DNA of 64,000 nt. Origin: Limonium bicolor (taxonomy: Eukaryota > Streptophyta > Magnoliopsida > Caryophyllales > Plumbaginaceae). The DNA is taken from positions 183,538,925 to 183,602,924 of the forward strand of contig CM041782.1 in the NCBI GenBank assembly GCA_023374045.1, in the 5' to 3' direction. Position numbers and translations under genes: made by a program. A model generated the notes under the pieces. It was given only the letters and a program-made list of their open reading frames with translations, did not search any database and was not told where the DNA came from. Shown piece after piece: positions 46,155 to 55,883 of this stretch (position 1 is the first letter of the stretch; the number at the start of each line of letters is the position of its first letter).

Positions 46155-46255
46155 ACAAGAGTTACAACACGACATCATTACATGTGTCAACGTCAATGAA
46201 TTAAAAAATTTTGTACGCGGTGATTAGTAATTTTGTACTGCGAATAGCAACCCAG
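46155..46255. repeat. MULE terminal inverted repeat, right
   Basis: Reverse complement of the left end, with tip CTGGGTTGCTATTCG. The same tip spelling starts the second MULE copy at 10465, so it is probably the family's true terminus. Confidence 0.75.
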
Positions 46256-46264
46256 ATTTTTAAA

Positions 46265-48655
46265 TTAATTGTCTACCAATTAAAATTATTTACACAAAAT
46301 AAAATATTTTAAATATTTAGCTAATATTTAGAAACTTTTAATTTATATTCTATTTTGCATATGACTTTATGGTATAATATAATTTATTTCGAATAAATAA
46401 TTTAAATTCTTAAAAAAACAAGATAATTTAACAATTTATGGTAGAAATTCTAGTTGTTAATTGGTACATGTTATAGTGATTAATTGGTAGAAAATTGGTA
46501 CTAGTCTTAAATGTTTACATAATTTATATCAATTTTTCTACAAATTAAGCACCATAACAAGTAACATTTAATTACCATAAATTGTACCTTACATAATCAA
46601 ATTATATTTTTATCAATTTAATTATTTCATTCTAAATTAATTATATTATATCATAAAGTGATCCACTAAATAGAATATAAATTTAAAAATAATAATTTTC
46701 CAAATATTAATTAAAAAAATATATAATTTTTGAATAAATATTTTAAATTGCTAAAAAAATAATATAAAAATATATGGTAAAAATTATGGTATCTAAGTAT
46801 AAATTATGTGTTTAAAACTCTTCATTCTTTTTTATGGTACTAAATAATTTTTTAAAAATCTAAGAAATATTACTTTTTTTCAATGTTTTATGATATTTGA
46901 ATTTTTTTTATATTTTTTATAATATTCAAATTTTTTTTCATATGTATCTATATTTTTATAATATTTTGAATTTTTTTTATCAATTTTAGGGATTTTTTTA
47001 ACACTTAGGGGCATACTGTGAACTTGAAAAGTACTTTGTTAACTAGTAGGGGTGTTTTTGTCTTTTTTGCTTCTGGACATTGACATAGTGGCGTTTCATA
47101 GACTTTTGCAAAAATATAGTGGCATTTCGTGACTTTCTTTTTTAAGTGGCATTTCATGATTTAGCAAAAAATATAGTGGCATTTCATGAAATTCCTAATA
47201 ATTTATACTAATTTTCTACCAATTTATACCAATTAAGTACCATAATTTATACCAAATAAGTATCATACATTTAAAATATATGGTAAAAAATATGGTAATT
47301 AATTGGTATAAATTATGGTAATTAATAGGTGTAAATTATGGTACTGTATTGGTCTAACTTTGTAGAAAAATTAGTATAAATTAAGTGTTTAAAACTCTAC
47401 ATTCTTTTTTATGGTACTATTTTTTTTAAAAAAATCTAAGAAATATTTAATTTTTTAGTGTTTTTATTATATTTTTATATTTTTTTATATTTTTATATTT
47501 TTTTTCTTTATCTATATTTTTATATTATTTTGTATTTTTTGTGAATTTTAGTGAATTGTTTTACACTTAGTGGCATATTGTGAAATTTAAAAGTACTTTG
47601 TTAACTAGTAGGGCATTTTTTGTCTTTTTTACTTATGGTCAATGACATAATGGCATTTCATGGAATTTTGTAAATATATAGTGGCATTTCTTGACTTTCA
47701 CTTTTTTTAGTGACATTTCATTAATTAACCAAAAATATAGTGTCATTTCATGAAAATCCCCTTGAATAAATAATTTAAAAATGTATGGTAAAAATTATGG
47801 TAATTAATTGGAATACTTTATGGTAATTAATCAGTATAAATTATGGTACTATATTGGTCTAAATTTATGGAAAAATTAATATAAATTAATGTGTTGAAAG
47901 CTCTATATTCTTTTTTAATCGTGAAACTTAAGGGACTATGTCAAAGCGACAATCAAGTATGAGATTGACAAGCAATCCCAACACAAGTCTTAGCGGGCAC
48001 CAACCAAAGGACAAACTGGTATGGAACTACTTGCCATCAAGCATCTCGTCAAAAAGGGGCATGACAAACCTCCCCCACCGAAGATCTTGCCGTCTCCGGC
48101 AAGAAACAACGATGAGTATTAACTTAACTAAGAAGATTTTATCATACTCCAACAGTTTTCCTACTTTGAAGGTATAACAACCCACAAACATTGTCTTTGA
48201 CCAACACGCACAGACAACTGCCTTAAACCGTTAACCGGTGTAGTTTGAAGCTCAAATATTTTTGACTTCAACCACGTTATACTTGAATGAGTCGTCGGTC
48301 TACAGAGCACCAACTAAATAATTTTGAAAAAAACTATGAAATATTTACTTTTGTTCAATGTTTATGATATTTTATTATATTTTTATTTTTTTTATAAATT
48401 TTAAATATTATTTATAGTTATCTATATTTTTATAGTATTTTGAATTTTTTTGTGAATTTTAGTGAATTTTTAACACTTAGTAGCACTATGTTAAGTAGGG
48501 GTATTTTTGTCTTTTTGCTTCTGGTCAATGATACACTGACATTTCATAGACTTTTATAAAAATATAATGACATTTCATAATTTTCTTCTTTTAAGTGACA
48601 TTTCATGAATTAGCCAAAATTATAGTGACATTTCATGACCCTAAAAATTTTCACC
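46265..48655. repeat. Nested palindromic MITE arms, right block
   Basis: Reverse-orientation arms end near 47192, 47756 and 48637, each with the AGTGGCATTTCATGAA words and the GGGGCATACTGTGAAC / TTTTTGTCTTTTTTGCTTC inner part. They are partners of the forward arms at 36575, 36222 and 33896. The interior is AT-rich without genes. 47930-48310 is a foreign, less AT-rich insert. Confidence 0.65.
47930..48310. other. Unassigned insert within MITE block
   Basis: About 380 bases of mixed composition between two MITE arms. A 79-codon plus-strand frame (47938-48177) has no recognisable motif. It includes CCTCCCCCACCGAAGATCTTG, slightly shortened here, and a direct TGCCGTCTCCGGCA palindrome. It may be a fragment of a retroelement or of a gene; I cannot place it. 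Confidence 0.25.
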
Positions 48656-48658
48656 TAA

Positions 48659-48847
48659 GGGCCCGTTCTTTGTTCAGCTTTATTTTTTGTAATGGATTAA
48701 TCTCTCTCAAATAGCCACATGTCAACATTTAATTTGTTAGAATTTTAGGTGGGACCTACCATCTCTCTCACAAACCACCTTTATCTTAAAGGTTGGTATA
48801 GTAGCTTTTCAAATAAAGGGGAGATTAATGCCCCACAGAACGCACCC
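48659..48847. mobile_element. MITE (Tourist/PIF-Harbinger type), 189 bp, in TYW1 upstream region
   Basis: Ends GGGCCCGTTCTTTG and (reverse complement) GGGTGCGTTCTGTG are inverted repeats, flanked by TAA at 48656-48658 and 48848-48850. A three-base TAA/TTA duplication is the mark of PIF/Harbinger MITEs. No coding capacity. It lies about 230 bases before the TYW1 start codon. Confidence 0.7.
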
Positions 48848-48901
48848 TAAGTCATTCAAGTAAAGTATTGGGGAAGACATCGGGTCTGGATTCCTTTTAA
48901 A

Positions 48902-48911
48902 TTTATATAGG
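48902..48911 (+). promoter_or_regulatory. TATA-like box of TYW1
   Basis: TTTATATAGG lies about 170 bases upstream of the ATG at 49079 and is the only TATA-like word in the short gap between the MITE and the gene. Start of transcription would be near 48940. Confidence 0.35.
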
Positions 48912-49078
48912 ATATCTGATCCAATGAAGTGGGCTAGTTTCATCCGTGTACGAAGAGGCTTGTCCAGCAGGTCTTAAACTCCGGCTGCCGGCGACGTTAG
49001 CCCCGCTTCTGTTTACAGCACCCTCACTCTACTGCGGATACTGCTTCTCGGGTCTCATTAAACCCTCCAACTCTGACG

Positions 49079-52000
49079 ATGTTATCAAGTTCCCAACCAC
49101 CTCCGTCTCTCTCCACTCCGTCTCGTCTCACTATCCTCGCCCTTCTTTCCGCCACCACTTTTTACTGCTTCTACAAATCCCATCGCCTCCGCTCATCAAA
49201 GTACAAACACTCCCTTAAAAGTCTTTCATCTCAACCCTCTCGAAATCCAAAGCTCCTCTACATATCCCAAACAGGCACTTCCAAAACCCTTGCAATTCGT
49301 CTCCACGCGCTTTTTAAATCATTGAACCTCGCATTTGATCTATTCGACGTGAAGGACTACGAGCCAGAGGATCTCGCTAAGGAAGACGTGGTTTTAATTC
49401 TGGCTTCGACTTGGGAGGACGGCAAGCCACCGCCGAGTGCTGAATTCTTCGCTAATTGGATCGATGACAGCGTTAATGACTTCAGAGTAGGGTCGCTGTT
49501 GCTGAGTAAATGTAAGTTTGCGGTGTTCGGGATTGGTAGCGGGGCTTATGGGGAAAATTTCAATGCGGTGGCGAGGGGTATATCGAAAAAATTGAAGGGT
49601 TTAGGTGGGAGAGAGGTTTTGCCTTTATACGAAGGTGATGTTGATGATGGCCAGTTGGAAGCAGAGTTTGATGCTTGGAGTCAGAAGTTGGTTGTTACAT
49701 TGACAGGTGGGTTGGAGTTGGAGAATGGGGTCGGTTTGGGAGGTGAGAGTGACTTCGATGACATTGAGACGTCGGAAGATGAGGATGATACTGGGGATGT
49801 GGTTGATCTTGAGGATATTGCTGGTAAAGCGCCGTCAAAGAAATCGTGGAAAGATGTTGTGGTCAATGGGTCAAAGAAGGGTGAGAAAGAGATGGTAACA
49901 CCTGTAATTAGAGCAAATTTGGAGAAGCAGGTAACATTTTAATTTATGTATCTGTTCTTTTCTTTTTACTGGGCCGGACTGGACTCGCTCACAGTCACAG
50001 CCTCACACATGGGTATCCGACCCCTGCACATATAGTGACTGTTATGCTTGCTTCATACCGTCATACTAGAAACAATGATGTTTGCAATGGATATATTTTT
50101 GGGTCTGAACAATATATGGCTTACCATACTTGCGTGGTATACAACGCGGTGCACATAGTGATAGTGTTTTGCTTGCTTCATACTTTCATACTAGACTACT
50201 AGACATAGTGATGTTTGCAAAATATATGATTAGAAGTGCGGAGCAAGATATGGCTATCACACTTGGGTATACTACGAGTCTGCACATATTGACAGTCTTT
50301 TGCTTATTCGTACTGTCATACTAGACGTAGTTGACACTTCGATGTTTGATTTCATTGGATAGGAATGCAAAGAATGTGTTATAGGGGCACTGAACAAGAA
50401 TTTGGTTGAGACTGGAAGTATGAGAGTGCCAACTGATACAATTGGCTTAGGCCCCGTTCGTACTTTCAAGTGAAACGCAGCATAACCTGCGAAAAAAAGC
50501 TGATCATGGTTATCAAATACCAGTTAGCAAGTGTGCAGACTTTATTTTTTATCCAATTTAAAACTGACATTTGTCAACAAAAAGTACCATTAATCTCTGC
50601 AGCTCACGATTTGTTCGGAACGAACGGGACCTTAGTATTTGTCATGTCTTGAATGTCAATTTGTTTAGATATACTTGGGTAGAAGACATGATAAATACTC
50701 TGACACATGTACTAGGGTGTATGTATCTGTTCATTAGCAACCCCATTCATGGAAACAAGTAATCTTAGTGTTCTCTATTGGCTTAAATTGTGCAGGGATA
50801 CAAGATAATTGGTTCACACAGTGGCGTGAAACTCTGTAGATGGACCAAGGCACAGCTAAGAGGCCGTGGAGGTTGTTACAAGCACTCATTTTATGGAATT
50901 GAAAGCCATAGGTGATTGAATCTGTGGTCTAAATATTGTTCAGGTTTCTAGAGTGTGCCACTATTTTTATGTGTATTGTTTGAAATTTCACTTGTATTCC
51001 TTCGGGTCCCATCACCAAAGCATAATAGCTATCTTCTAGTGTACTTAGCTGTTCAGCAATCGGCTTCTGATTATTATTAATCATTTTATTAATGGCTCAA
51101 CAAAGGTGCCATTTGTGCTTTACGTGTCACCCTTCTACATGTTTGGTATAAAGGACCATTGTTAATGCATTTTTGTCTTCTGGAGTTTGTTTCTTCACGG
51201 TAGAATTTAGTTTGCTGAATTGGATGTTCATCCCCAAACAGGTGCATGGAAACCACTCCAAGCTTGGCATGTGCTAATAAATGTGTGTTTTGTTGGAGAC
51301 ATCACACAAATCCTGTGGCTAAGAGCTGGACGTGGAAAATGGATGATCCTGTGGAGATTGTCAATACTGCTATAGAGATGCATACTAAAATGATAAAACA
51401 GATGAAAGGAGTACCAGGTATCGCAATAATGTTGTTTTCTGTTGACTACTTGGCTCTCTAATGTTTTATTTTGATTAAAATATGTTCCATTTACCAATGA
51501 TCCGTTATTACTATAGGCGTAAAAGAAGAACGATTAGCTGAAGGTCTCTCCCCCAGGCACTGTGCATTGTCGCTTGTTGGTGAACCAATCATGTACCCTG
51601 AAATAAATACCCTGGTGGGTGAGTTGCATCGAAGGCGGATTTCCACTTTCCTTGTCACAAATGCCCAATTTCCTGATAAGATTCTGAATCTCAGTCCTAT
51701 AACCCAGGTATTATGCGTGCTATCTTATGCTCATGAGATTATCAAAATGTTGTCTAAAGTTGACTAGCATCTTGTGTGTACTACCACTGTCACTGATTTC
51801 GTTTTTCTGTATGCATGCAGTTGTATGTTAGTGTTGATGCGGCAACAAAGGAGAGTATGAAGGCTATTGATCGACCACTATTTGGAGATTTCTGGGAGCG
51901 ATTTCTTGTAAGTTTACACAATGGAAGAGTGGGAGCCAGTCAGTCTGTTAATACAGAACTATACTAACTTGAGATATTATGGAAGCCTTTATCATGTGTT

Positions 52001-52787
52001 TTTAATTTGTTGCTCTGCAAGTGGTCTGTGGAATTTACTCTTGATATCTGTATTCATATGATTATGTTGGTTGGTTATTCTTCAGGATTCTCTAAAATCT
52101 CTAAAAGACAAGCAGCAGAGAACTGTGTATCGTCTAACCCTGGTGAAAGGGTGGAACGTTGAAGAATTGGATGCCTATTCAAATCTTTTCTCCATAGGGA
52201 ATCCTGACTTTGTTGAAATCAAAGGCGTAACGTATTGTGGCTCGTGAGTTGCTTACTAAAAAATGAATTATCTTACTCTTGTATATGCTTTTGATGTACT
52301 AAGATTCTTAATTCCGTTCCTCACAGCTCTGCCACCTCAAAGCTAACGATGGAGAACGTCCCTTGGCACGCTGATGTAAAAGCTTTCTCCGAGGCACTGG
52401 CTGCAAAGAGCAACGGGGAGTATGAGGTTGCTTGCGAGCACGTGCATTCATGCTGCGTCCTCTTGGCAAAAACTGACAAGTTTAAGATTGATGGCCAATG
52501 GCACACTTGGATTGACTATGAAAAGTTCCATGATCTGGTTGGTAACCTTGAAACCTTGGATGCACTACCAATGAAATGTAACATTTGTTGGTTGTATGTT
52601 GTTTTCATCTGTCAATGTCCGTCTCATTTTGTAAAAATTGTTGTAGGTTGCTTCTGGGAAGCCATTCAGTAGCGCGGATTATATGGCCGTGACTCCATCG
52701 TGGGCTGTGTACGGTGCAGAGGAAGGTGGTTTTGATCCTAAGCAAACTCGGTACAGGAAAGAAAGGCATCATAAAATAAAAACTTGA
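49079..52787 (+). CDS. TYW1: tRNA wybutosine-synthesising protein 1 (4-demethylwyosine synthase)
   Basis: Eight exons: 49079-49930, 50796-50911, 51242-51417, 51517-51707, 51821-51907, 52086-52243, 52327-52537, 52647-52787. All introns are GT-AG, the phases fit, and together they give 643 residues, the usual plant length. The enzyme condenses pyruvate carbons onto N1-methylguanosine 37 of tRNA-Phe, giving the tricyclic base 4-demethylwyosine. The N-terminus has a membrane segment (about residues 17-33), then a flavodoxin domain (about 57-205; LYISQTGTSKTLA, VFGIGSGAYGENF), an acidic linker, and the radical-SAM domain. The Fe-S ligands are C333, C337, C340 in CANKCVFC, followed by ALSLVGEPIMYPEI and FLVTNAQFP. 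The C-terminus has VTYCGSSATS and PWHADV. All key parts are present, so it should be functional. The ATG at 49079 is the first in frame that gives the membrane segment. Confidence 0.95.
50000..50360. repeat. Three-copy tandem repeat in TYW1 intron 1
   Basis: About 127-bp units near 50004, 50131 and 50262 share GGTAT..GAC, TGCACATA.TGACAGT, TTTTGCTTGCTTCATAC, TCATACTAGA and GATGTTTG. The units are diverged by substitutions and small indels. They lie wholly within intron 1 (49931-50795). Confidence 0.65.
50450..50631. mobile_element. Tourist-like MITE, 182 bp, in TYW1 intron 1
   Basis: Inverted ends GGCCCCGTTCGT and (reverse complement) GGTCCCGTTCGTT, flanked by TTA at 50447-50449 and 50632-50634, as for PIF/Harbinger MITEs. 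The ends resemble but do not equal those of the MITE at 48659, so it is a related family. Confidence 0.75.
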
Positions 52788-54486
52788 AGTTGGACTGGTT
52801 AGTAGAAAAGGAAGGGTGTTTAGTGTTTAGCGGAGAGTTTTTTGTTAGGCTGAACTAACTTATGATGTATCATGCTGTAATTCTGTTGCGACTTTTGGTA
52901 GTTTTTTTTTTTGTTGCATAGGCAGGGTTAAAAAAAAAGATAATATTAGGTGAATCTGCACTTAAGTCTTATCATTTTGTTACATTTTCTTGTCTGGCGG
53001 TCGTTGTCACACGCTGTTATGTATGATGGATTTATATACCGACCTGATGGGGATGCCCCTTTTGGTGACGTCATGACATTGTAAACAAGGATATGTCTTG
53101 CAGATTGCCTCAGCCCTTGTCGTTGGTTTGTTTACATAGAAAGAGGTGTGCGCTTCGTGCGGAGACTGCTTGGGCCGCAGGAATCTATTGGGCCGGAAGT
53201 CAATTAAATATCTTGTATAGCTATTTCAGGCCTTAGGAGATTTTCACATCCCTAAATTAGTCTCTGTAAGCTTGTGGCTCAAACTAATCCCGCAGATAGT
53301 TGATTTTCTGCTTTGTCGTTTTCATCTTGCTGTCAAACTACACCGCAAGGCAGCCGACCTTACTTTTGGTGGGACAGATAGAAGACAAATCATCTGGAGA
53401 TCTGTGACTATGAACTGAACGAAAGGAGATAAGAACGAGTAGATAATTTTAACCCACGAGTCATTGTCGTCGTATGTATTTGTGTGAGCGTAAGGAACGG
53501 ACGGGCCCATTCCCCTCCCGGTTGCCACCCCTCAAAATCTCTATTTCCAAAGCTGCAGCTTTTTTAATTAATGTATCTTTCCTTGTCCTGATGTCCCAGG
53601 GAAAATCCAAGTAGTAGAGAGAGATTAACAGCGGGGAACTCTGCCACGTGACATCTCTGTATGGTGGCACCCTCAGAAGGTACTACTACAACTATAAGTG
53701 AGTTTGAAAGATTCTTTGGATACTGAAAGAGACGAGTGGAGTCTTCAACTTCCCAGAATTGGATCTCTCGGATTTTCTGCGGCTGCGTTTGAGTGGAATA
53801 TCAAAAATCTCCCACTTACTACTAGTTCTGTGGACGAAGGAGGAGCTTCTCGGCTACTACCACTACTGTTGTTAGATTCAATATCTGGGTATATGCTGTG
53901 GTGGTGGGTCACAAATCTTATCTATAACTATGAAAATAGCATGTATTCTGTGCTTGTGATTAGATTTTAGAAATTAAACATCCCTCTTCTTCCGTTCTAC
54001 TGTTATTTGTTGCTTCTTGCGGCAGTTAAACTCTCACTAAAACTCTGCTAGCTCTGTGCGTGTAAAGGCGGGGAAGCTGCGTGGTGGAGGTAGCTTCAAG
54101 TTCTTCATTCTAAACTCGGTGAAGTTTTGTTAATAAGGGGGTAAGAAATGAACCCTTCTTCTCAACAATAAAAAGCGTTCTTTTTTTCAAGTCTAGTTCA
54201 ACAAAACAGTTCAATCGCTTCTTATATGATTCTCTTGTATGAATATACTCTCAATTCCACTACATTGTTGTTCTCCCCTTGCAACTGGGTTCATCTTATC
54301 TTGCTTGCTCTCTTAAAAGAAAGAAAAAGAATTCAGTTCTTTTGATCGACTCCTGCTGCCATCGAATATATCCTGACGAATATTCTCTATCTTCTTCTCT
54401 TTGTTACCCTGCTATTTCACCATCCAGGCGAGGCGAGGCGAGGCGAGGCTTAATTAATTAATTCCCCCCTGTTCATAACTTGCTGA
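52788..54486. other. Spacer between TYW1 and the next gene
   Basis: It holds the TYW1 3' untranslated region and the upstream region of the At1g01500-like gene. A GGCGA microsatellite (five units, about 54426-54450) is followed by TTAATTAATTAATT. Small frames, for example 53698-53970, resemble no known protein. An undetected 5' exon of the next gene may lie here. Confidence 0.4.
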
Positions 54487-54630
54487 TCTGAAAGTAAACC
54501 ATGGGATCTGCGATGTGGTAACAACGAACGGAGATTTCATCCCCTACAACGGTCTAACATCATACGCCCATCATCATCATACAACAAACTACTCTCTTCT
54601 CCAGCTCCACCATCTCAATCACCATCACCA

Positions 54631-55629
54631 TGGTTTGATCTCCGAGTCTTCTATTTAAGGATCACCAATTTAACTGTCACTGATTCCACTCCCCAATCCC
54701 TCTCAATCAATCACATACCACTAGACCCAGAAGCCTTCATCGAACTCAACGGGAGGAGATGCCGCTCTGACATGATCCAGTCGATTCTGAGGCGAGACAG
54801 AGTGGATAAGAAGTCAGAGGAAGTGACGTTTGTGAGCACAGACAGTGTCAGATTCACTTCTGGTAGTATAAGGTTTGAGGTGTGTGATGGGGAGGATGAA
54901 CTTATACTTACTGGTGCTCTAGAGAATATGTCTAGTGAAGAAGGTGTAGACCAAACTGTTAAATGGAATTTGAAGTGTGAGTGTTCACTTCATGGTGGTA
55001 GTACTACTGGACTGATGAAAGGCGGCAGAGCACCGACTTTAGAGGTTTATGTGGCGGGATGCTTCTGTGCACAACCCATAATTTTGTGTAGAACGGTTAA
55101 GGTTGGTGGTGGTGGTGGTAATAAGAAGAAGAAACAGAGTAACGTTAAATTAGATCCCATCCCTGAATATGATGAGGAGGAGGCAGCTGGTGACGGTGAT
55201 GTTCAAGAACAGAGTCATCTTAATTTTCTTTCTTCTCTTGATTCAGAGGTAATTAATTTGATTGAGAGATATTCCTTTTTATTTATTCACTTTCTGTTTT
55301 ATAGAAGAAGCGGACTAACTAAAGATTGGTTTTTTGGATGGGTGCAGCAGTTACCGTCTGAATATAGAAGAAACTATTACAAAATGGAGGAAGTTAACAA
55401 TGAAGAACTGGAGCAGCTTTATTGGGGAAGAACATACTCCAGGGAGAAGGGATACCTTGATCTAGAAAATGAAGATGGAGATGAAGAGCTTTCATTGTTC
55501 AATGCCGGTATAAGAGTGGGTGTTGGTATTAGTCTTGGGATCTGTATTGGTGTTGGTGTTGGTGTCGGATTACTAGCTAGAACTTACCAGAAAACTACTC
55601 GAAACTTCCGTAAACGACTCCTTTTCTGA
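54631..55629 (+). CDS. At1g01500-like protein, function unknown; N-terminus uncertain
   Basis: The reading begins at least at PWFDLRVFYLRI (54628 onward) and continues LRRDRVDKKSEEVTFVSTDSV, shortened here, then LEVYVAGCFCAQPIIL, LDPIPEYDEE and FNAGIRVGVGI with a glycine-rich membrane-like end and TTRNFRKRLLF. This is the full pattern of the plant At1g01500 family (often misnamed erythronate-4-phosphate dehydrogenase-like). A 99-nt GT-AG intron (55249-55347) has no stop in frame. Spliced length from W at 54631 is about 299 residues. The frame is open back to a TGA at 54484-54486 but holds no ATG before 54772, which is internal to the conserved domain. A Thr/His-rich leader like those of relatives (TTNGDFIPYNGL) lies in another frame at about 54520-54600. 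So there is a missing first exon, a base error, or a frameshift. Confidence 0.8.
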   Translation, partial: WFDLRVFYLRITNLTVTDSTPQSLSINHIPLDPEAFIELNGRRCRSDMIQSILRRDRVDKKSEEVTFVSTDSVRFTSGSIRFEVCDGEDELILTGALENMSSEEGVDQTVKWNLKCECSLHGGSTTGLMKGGRAPTLEVYVAGCFCAQPIILCRTVKVGGGGGNKKKKQSNVKLDPIPEYDEEEAAGDGDVQEQSHLNFLSSLDSEVINLIERYSFLFIHFLFYRRSGLTKDWFFGWVQQLPSEYRRNYYKMEEVNNEELEQLYWGRTYSREKGYLDLENEDGDEELSLFNAGIRVGVGISLGICIGVGVGVGLLARTYQKTTRNFRKRLLF

Positions 55630-55883
55630 ATCTACTCTAATGTATTTTTTAAAAAAAATTGTTGAAAGTAAAAAGTAGTAGTAGTGAAAGTTCTGTTGGT
55701 GGGTTTGTTGCTACAAAATTCTCTTTTTGTAGAATCATAATCTGTTTTTGTTGCATGTTACCAGTGAGGTGTAGGTTGAAAGAGTAGTAATAGACTAATA
55801 GTGGATGAAGGTTTTTAATGATGTATAGTAGAAGAAAGTGTTTGTTAAGTAAGCTTCTTTTGTGTGTGTGTATTGTAGAAAAA
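55630..55883 (+). other. 3' flank of At1g01500-like gene
   Basis: Gene-like spacer with several TAATGTA-type words and a short (GT)n run (55861-55872), ending where a retroelement LTR starts. The polyadenylation site should fall here. Confidence 0.4.

Larger units (their letters stand above)
37044..46255 (-). mobile_element. 9.2-kb Mutator-like element (MULE) with OTU and PMD genes
   Basis: The ends are inverted repeats: the left reads GGGTTGCTATTCGGCAGTAC then AAAATTACTAATCACCGC; the right, reverse complemented, reads CTGGGTTGCTATTCGCAGTAC shortened then the same AAAATTACTAATCACCGC, with similarity continuing for about 100 bases through ACACATGTAATGATGT. A 9-bp ATTTTTAAA duplication flanks it. 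From the right end inward on the minus strand come a GC-rich leader, AT-rich repeats, a plant-mobile-domain gene remnant, a minisatellite, and the transposase with OTU domain. Genes on both counts are broken, so the copy is inactive. It inserted inside the nested MITE block. Confidence 0.8.

Noticed and set aside
50363..50449. Possible extra TYW1 exon reading ECKECVIGALNKNLV
   Set aside because: It has an acceptor-like AG but no good donor before the MITE, and joining exon 1 directly to 50796 gives EKQGYKIIGSHSG, the sequence kept from plants to human.
53698..53970. 90-codon frame upstream of the At1g01500-like gene
   Set aside because: No family resemblance, no good start context, and composition like the surrounding spacer.
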